A stretch of 16,630 bases of DNA from Actinomycetota bacterium (GTDB lineage Bacteria; Actinomycetota; Thermoleophilia; UBA2241), in contig JAPLCL010000082.1 in NCBI GenBank assembly GCA_026392265.1, positions 1 to 16,630 on the forward strand, in the 5' to 3' direction. The translations under genes were made by a program, and so were the position numbers. Below the pieces are notes generated by a model, which worked only from the letters and a program-made list of their open reading frames with translations, ran no database searches and was not told the DNA's origin. Position 1 is the first letter of the stretch, and each line of letters opens with the position of its first letter. Shown here in pieces: positions 13,375-16,630 of the stretch.

Positions 13375-15153
13375 ATGGTACGCACGCTGAACGGTCAGGC
13401 TTTTTCGCGTGTGCTTCGCGCCGGAGCTCTTGCCGTGGTGCGCGAGCAGGAGAGCCTCAACCGCATCAACGTGTTCCCGGTGCGCGACGCCGACACCGGC
13501 GCCAATCTGGCCGCGACTCTCAAGGCGGCGGCGGCGCGGCTCGGCAGCGCCTCACCCGACGGCGTGGGCGCCGCCGCGCGCGTGGCCGCCGACGGCGCCC
13601 TCGACGGCGCCCGCGGCAACTCCGGCGCCATCTTCGCGCAGTTTCTGCACGGCCTCGCCGGCGGCATGGAGCGCCGCAGCCAGGTGGACGGCCCGCAGTT
13701 CGCCGATGCGGCCCGCCTGGGCACGGAATCGGCCTACACGGCCCTTCAGGACCCTCGCGAGGGCACCATCCTCTCCGTACTCAAGGCGTGGTCGCACGAG
13801 CTGGGCCGGCGTTCCGGCGAGGAGGACTTCACCGAGATGATGCACGGCGGCCTCGTTGCCGCCCGCGAGGCGCTCGCCAACACGCCGCACCAGCTCGAGG
13901 TGCTGGCGCGCAGCCACGTGGTCGACGCGGGTGGCCAAGGCTTCGTCTACTTCCTCGAGGGCATCATCGAGTCGCTGCGCGGCCGCGATACGGCCTGGGT
14001 GCCCATCGAGGCACCACCGCACGGGCTGCCGCCGTTCGCCCTCGAACACGACGAGATCGACGAGCGCTTTCGCTACTGCACCGAGGCGCTGCTCACACCG
14101 CGCGAGGTGCCGCTGTCGCGCGACGCCGTGATGGCCGCCGTGCTGGGGCTCGGCGAGTCACTGGTCGTGGCCGGCGGCGAGCGGCGGCTGCGCGTGCACA
14201 TCCACACCAACGAGCCGCAGAAGTTCCTCGCCACGGTGGCCGCGCTGGGCGCTATCGAGCACAGCAAGATCGACGACATGGTGCTGCAGCAGCTGGCGGG
14301 GCGCGAGTCCACCATCGCCCTGGTCACCGACTCCACCACCGACCTTCCCGAGGACACGGCTTTCCGCCTCGGCGTCGTAGCCGTGCCGCTCACCCTGACG
14401 CTCGGCGACGAGTCATACCTCGACGGCGTCGACATCACGCTCGACGGCTTCATCCACCGCGTCACCAGCGGTACGGGCGTGCCGCGCTCCTCGCAGCCCG
14501 CGGAGGCCGATTTCGTGCAGACCTACCGGCGCCTGCTGGAGTACCGCGAGGGCATCGTGTCGGTGCACATCGCCGCGGCGATGTCGGGCACCGTGCAGTC
14601 CGCCCAGGCAGCGGCCCGCGAGGTCGATCCGGCGCGCATCAGGGTGATCGACTCCTGCGCGGTCTCGGTGGGCGCCGGCCTTCTGCTCGAGGCCGCCGGC
14701 GAGGCCATCGCCGCCGGCGCCGGTCTGGACGAGGTGGTCGCGGCGGCCGAGAGAGCGAAGCGCGAGATCCGCCTTTTCGGCACGGTCGCTTCCCTCGATT
14801 TCGCGGTCCGCGGCGGGCGCGTGAGTCCCAGCATGGCGCGCACCTTGAAGCGCCTTCATCTGGCCCCCATCATCGTCTTCGACGAGACGGGCAAGGCGGG
14901 GAAGGGGGGCGCGGCGCTCGGTTTCGACCGCGCCCTCGACGCCATCATCAAGCGCGCCGTAAGGTTCGCTGCCGGCGCGCCTGCCCGGGCCATGGTCGTG
15001 CACAGCGGCGACCAGGCGGGCGCCGACTTTGTCGCCGCCCGCCTCGCCGAGCGCCTTGGCGGCGAGGTTCCGGTGGTGCGCGCCGGCGCCGTGCTCACCA
15101 CGCACGTCGGCGTCGGTTCGGTGTCTGTGGCCGTGCGCCGGCTGCCGGCCTGA
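13375..15153 (+). CDS. DAK2-DegV fusion: predicted fatty-acid kinase (FakA) fused to fatty-acid binding protein (FakB)
   Basis: A 592-residue single polypeptide. Residues about 1-205 are the DhaL/DAK2 ATP-binding domain: NVFPVRDADTGAN (32-44) with D38 and D40 of the Mg-nucleotide site, GARGNSGAIFAQF (78-90) and DAGGQGFVYF (184-193). Note RDAD where PDGD is usual. Residues about 220-305 are the FakA middle domain with VHIHTNEP (274-281). Residues about 312-592 are a DegV/FakB acyl-binding domain: TDSTTDLP (318-325), SYLDGVDIT, RSSQPAEADF (371-380), AAMSGTVQSA (401-410), a GTVASLDFAVRGGRVSP-type strand and THVGVGSVSV at the end. FakB presents a fatty acid to FakA, which phosphorylates it for phospholipid synthesis; here both would act in cis. 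The start ATG at 13375 has GGAGGG about 12 bases upstream. It follows the HEAT gene by 64 bases. Confidence 0.88.
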   Translation: MVRTLNGQAFSRVLRAGALAVVREQESLNRINVFPVRDADTGANLAATLKAAAARLGSASPDGVGAAARVAADGALDGARGNSGAIFAQFLHGLAGGMERRSQVDGPQFADAARLGTESAYTALQDPREGTILSVLKAWSHELGRRSGEEDFTEMMHGGLVAAREALANTPHQLEVLARSHVVDAGGQGFVYFLEGIIESLRGRDTAWVPIEAPPHGLPPFALEHDEIDERFRYCTEALLTPREVPLSRDAVMAAVLGLGESLVVAGGERRLRVHIHTNEPQKFLATVAALGAIEHSKIDDMVLQQLAGRESTIALVTDSTTDLPEDTAFRLGVVAVPLTLTLGDESYLDGVDITLDGFIHRVTSGTGVPRSSQPAEADFVQTYRRLLEYREGIVSVHIAAAMSGTVQSAQAAAREVDPARIRVIDSCAVSVGAGLLLEAAGEAIAAGAGLDEVVAAAERAKREIRLFGTVASLDFAVRGGRVSPSMARTLKRLHLAPIIVFDETGKAGKGGAALGFDRALDAIIKRAVRFAAGAPARAMVVHSGDQAGADFVAARLAERLGGEVPVVRAGAVLTTHVGVGSVSVAVRRLPA

Positions 15154-15262
15154 CGGCCTTCCCGCCCGGCACTTACGCAGCGCCCGTTCGCGCAGCGCGG
15201 CTCCCGTTTTCACTGGCCGCGCGAGGTTTTCGCCGCGTCCCGCATGGGAACCCAAACGTGGA

Positions 15263-15280
15263 GCCCCTGCCGGGGCCTTT
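15263..15280 (+). terminator. Weak hairpin before pntAA
   Basis: The stem GCCCC/GGGGC with loop TGCC, followed by CTTT, lies between the DAK2-DegV gene and pntAA. It is short, so it may be a terminator or part of the pnt leader. Confidence 0.3.
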
Positions 15281-15297
15281 CTGACGCTGGAGGAGCG

Positions 15298-16431
15298 ATG
15301 GCCGTTCGAATAGGCGTGCCCAAGGAGACCGCGACGGGCGAGACCCGGGTGGCCCTGGTGCCCGCCGTGGCCGAGAAGTACCAGGCTCTTGGGGCGGAGG
15401 TGCTGATCGAGCGCCGCGCCGGCCAGCTCAGCCATCTTCGCGACGAGGACTTCACGGCGGCAACCGTGGTGGAGACCTCCGCCGAAGTCTACGCCGCGGA
15501 GGTCGTGCTCAAAGTGGACCCGCCTTCTCCGGCCGAAGCCGAGTTGCTGCACGAGGGTTCTGTCGTGGTCGGCCTTCTGCAGCCCTACAAGGCGTTCGAC
15601 GCCATCAGGGCGCTGCGCGACCGCCAGGTCACGAGCTTCGCCCTGGAACTGCTCCCCCGCATCAGCCGCGCCCAGGCCATGGACGCACTCACCTCGCAGG
15701 CCTCGATCGCGGGTTACAAGGCCGTGCTCATGTCGGCGTGCATGGCCGGCCGCTACTTCCCCATGTTGACGACGCCCGCCGGGACCCTGCGGCCGGCCAA
15801 GGTGCTCATCCTCGGCGTGGGCGTCGCGGGGCTGCAGGCCATCGCCACGGCGCGGCGCCTCGGGGCGGTCGTAGAAGCCTACGACGTGCGCGCCGTGACG
15901 CGCGAACAGGTGCAGTCGCTCGGTGGACGCTTCATCGATACCGGCATCGACGCCGAGGTCAAGGACGGCTACGCCCGCGAGCTCACCGACGAGGAGAAGG
16001 CCAAGGCTAAGGAGATCGTCGACCAGCACATCATCGAGGCCGATGCGGTGATCACGACGGCGGCCATCCCCGGCCGGCCGTCGCCCAAGCTGATCAGTGC
16101 CGACGTCGTCGAGAGAATGAAGCCGGGTGCGGTGATCATCGACATGGCCGCCGAAGGCGGCGGCAACTGCGAGCTCACCCGGCCCGGCGAGCAGTACAAC
16201 CACCCCAACGGTGTGTTCATCTACGGGCCGCTCAACATCCCCGGCATGCTGCCGGTGCACGCCAGCGACCAGTACGCGCGCAACCTCATGCACTTCCTCA
16301 CGCCGTTCATCAAGGAGGGCGAGCTGGTGCTCGACTGGGACGACGAGATCCTCAGCGGCAGCGTGCTCACCCGCGACGGCGCGATCGTCAACGACGCGGT
16401 GCGCACGCTCGTCGAAGGAGGCGCGCCATGA
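15298..16431 (+). CDS. pntAA: NAD(P) transhydrogenase subunit alpha part 1 (NAD(H)-binding domain I)
   Basis: A 377-residue soluble domain I of the proton-translocating transhydrogenase, which exchanges hydride between NAD(H) and NADP(H) using the proton-motive force. Landmarks are IGVPKETATGETRVALVP (5-22), QASIAGYKAV (134-143), the dinucleotide motif GVGVAG (173-178), VTREQVQSLGGRF, a TTAAIPGRPSPKLI segment (253-266) and YGPLNIPGMLP (309-319). The domain ends after NDAVRTLV, without the membrane helices found in one-piece PntA. It is therefore the split form of the alpha subunit. The start ATG at 15298 is preceded by GGAGGAG (15289-15295); the frame extends to 15244 but without such a signal. 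Its TGA overlaps the next ATG (ATGA at 16428-16431), so translation is coupled to pntAB. Confidence 0.93.
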   Translation: MAVRIGVPKETATGETRVALVPAVAEKYQALGAEVLIERRAGQLSHLRDEDFTAATVVETSAEVYAAEVVLKVDPPSPAEAELLHEGSVVVGLLQPYKAFDAIRALRDRQVTSFALELLPRISRAQAMDALTSQASIAGYKAVLMSACMAGRYFPMLTTPAGTLRPAKVLILGVGVAGLQAIATARRLGAVVEAYDVRAVTREQVQSLGGRFIDTGIDAEVKDGYARELTDEEKAKAKEIVDQHIIEADAVITTAAIPGRPSPKLISADVVERMKPGAVIIDMAAEGGGNCELTRPGEQYNHPNGVFIYGPLNIPGMLPVHASDQYARNLMHFLTPFIKEGELVLDWDDEILSGSVLTRDGAIVNDAVRTLVEGGAP

Positions 16432-16630
16432 TCACGGGTTTCGCCGCGATCTACATCTTCCTGCTTGCGGCCTTCACCGGCTACGAGATCATCTCCAAGG
16501 TGCCGGTGATCCTGCACACCCCGCTGATGAGCGGCTCCAACTTCGTGCACGGCATCGTCGTCGTGGGCGCCATGGTGGCGCTGGGTCGCGCCAACACCAC
16601 GCCGGAGCGCATCATCGGCTTCCTCGCCGT
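16428..16630 (+). CDS. pntAB: NAD(P) transhydrogenase subunit alpha part 2 (membrane helices), cut by window end
   Basis: The first 67 residues of the small membrane subunit: FAAIYIFLLAAFTGYEIISK, then VPVILHTPLMSGSNFVHGIV, then a second helix with GAMVALGRANTTPERIIGF. The HTPLMSGSN motif is diagnostic of the first helices of transhydrogenase domain II. SD AAGGAGG (16415-16421) lies six bases before the ATG and inside the end of pntAA. The frame is open at the last base, and pntB is expected downstream. Confidence 0.92.
   Translation, partial: MITGFAAIYIFLLAAFTGYEIISKVPVILHTPLMSGSNFVHGIVVVGAMVALGRANTTPERIIGFLA

Noticed and set aside
13362..15284. 640-residue plus-strand frame overlapping the DAK2-DegV gene
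   Set aside because: It is Arg/Gly-rich with no recognisable domain and lies one frame off a gene whose every motif is clear. It is a high-GC shadow.
14413..16293. 626-residue minus-strand frame
   Set aside because: Antisense shadow of the DegV half and pntAA; His/Arg/Gly-rich, no domain.

Overview
The window is high-GC throughout (roughly two thirds G+C by eye), with strong Shine-Dalgarno (SD) sequences, some TANNNT boxes sitting right against start codons (leaderless-style promoters), a split NAD(P) transhydrogenase alpha subunit and a DAK2-DegV fusion. This suits an actinobacterial-type genome, possibly an anaerobic or deep-branching lineage. I cannot place it more finely from sequence alone.

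Layout. (1) 1-1256: C-terminal end of a type I restriction HsdR subunit, cut by the window edge. (2) 1313-2401: an enolase-superfamily-like protein. (3) 2648-3553: a secreted protein with a fibronectin-like segment and a DUF1566 domain. (4) 3590-4363, minus strand: a sugar-isomerase/epimerase-type TIM barrel. (5) 4571-5144/5323: a secreted, membrane-anchored protein behind a structured leader. It is probably frameshifted at a G6 run. (6) 5354-10728: a quaternary-amine (glycine-betaine/trimethylamine-like) methyltransferase module in which nearly every gene is damaged. It holds a BCCT transporter with only its C-terminal third, an apparently intact FCD-type GntR regulator, an MttB C-terminus fused in frame to the C-terminal half of a Na+/Ca2+ exchanger, a second MttB copy broken by an early TAG and an out-of-frame deletion, a corrinoid protein that has lost its cobalamin-binding His loop, and a third MttB copy lacking about 200 residues of its barrel. 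A very strong hairpin closes this block at 10739-10783. (7) 10918-13310: a compact set of MoxR-type AAA+ ATPase, VWA protein and HEAT-repeat protein, all intact. (8) 13375-15153: a FakA (DAK2)-FakB (DegV) fusion, a predicted one-polypeptide fatty-acid kinase. (9) 15298-16630: pntAA and the start of pntAB, overlapping ATGA.

How the parts relate. In intact relatives the block at 5.3-10.7 kb would import a quaternary amine (BCCT), demethylate it (MttB family) onto a corrinoid protein (MtgC/MttC family) under GntR control. Here the order is kept but the proteins are truncated, fused or internally deleted, while genes on both sides look normal. Either the locus is eroding by repeated deletions or the assembly has collapsed among the three related mttB copies and strain variants. 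Read mapping would separate these.

No tRNA, rRNA, CRISPR array, insertion sequence or replication origin was recognised. No gene-free stretch exceeds 300 bases unless the literal frame of the 4571 gene is shortened to its restored end (5145-5353 then holds only the hairpin at 5222-5254).
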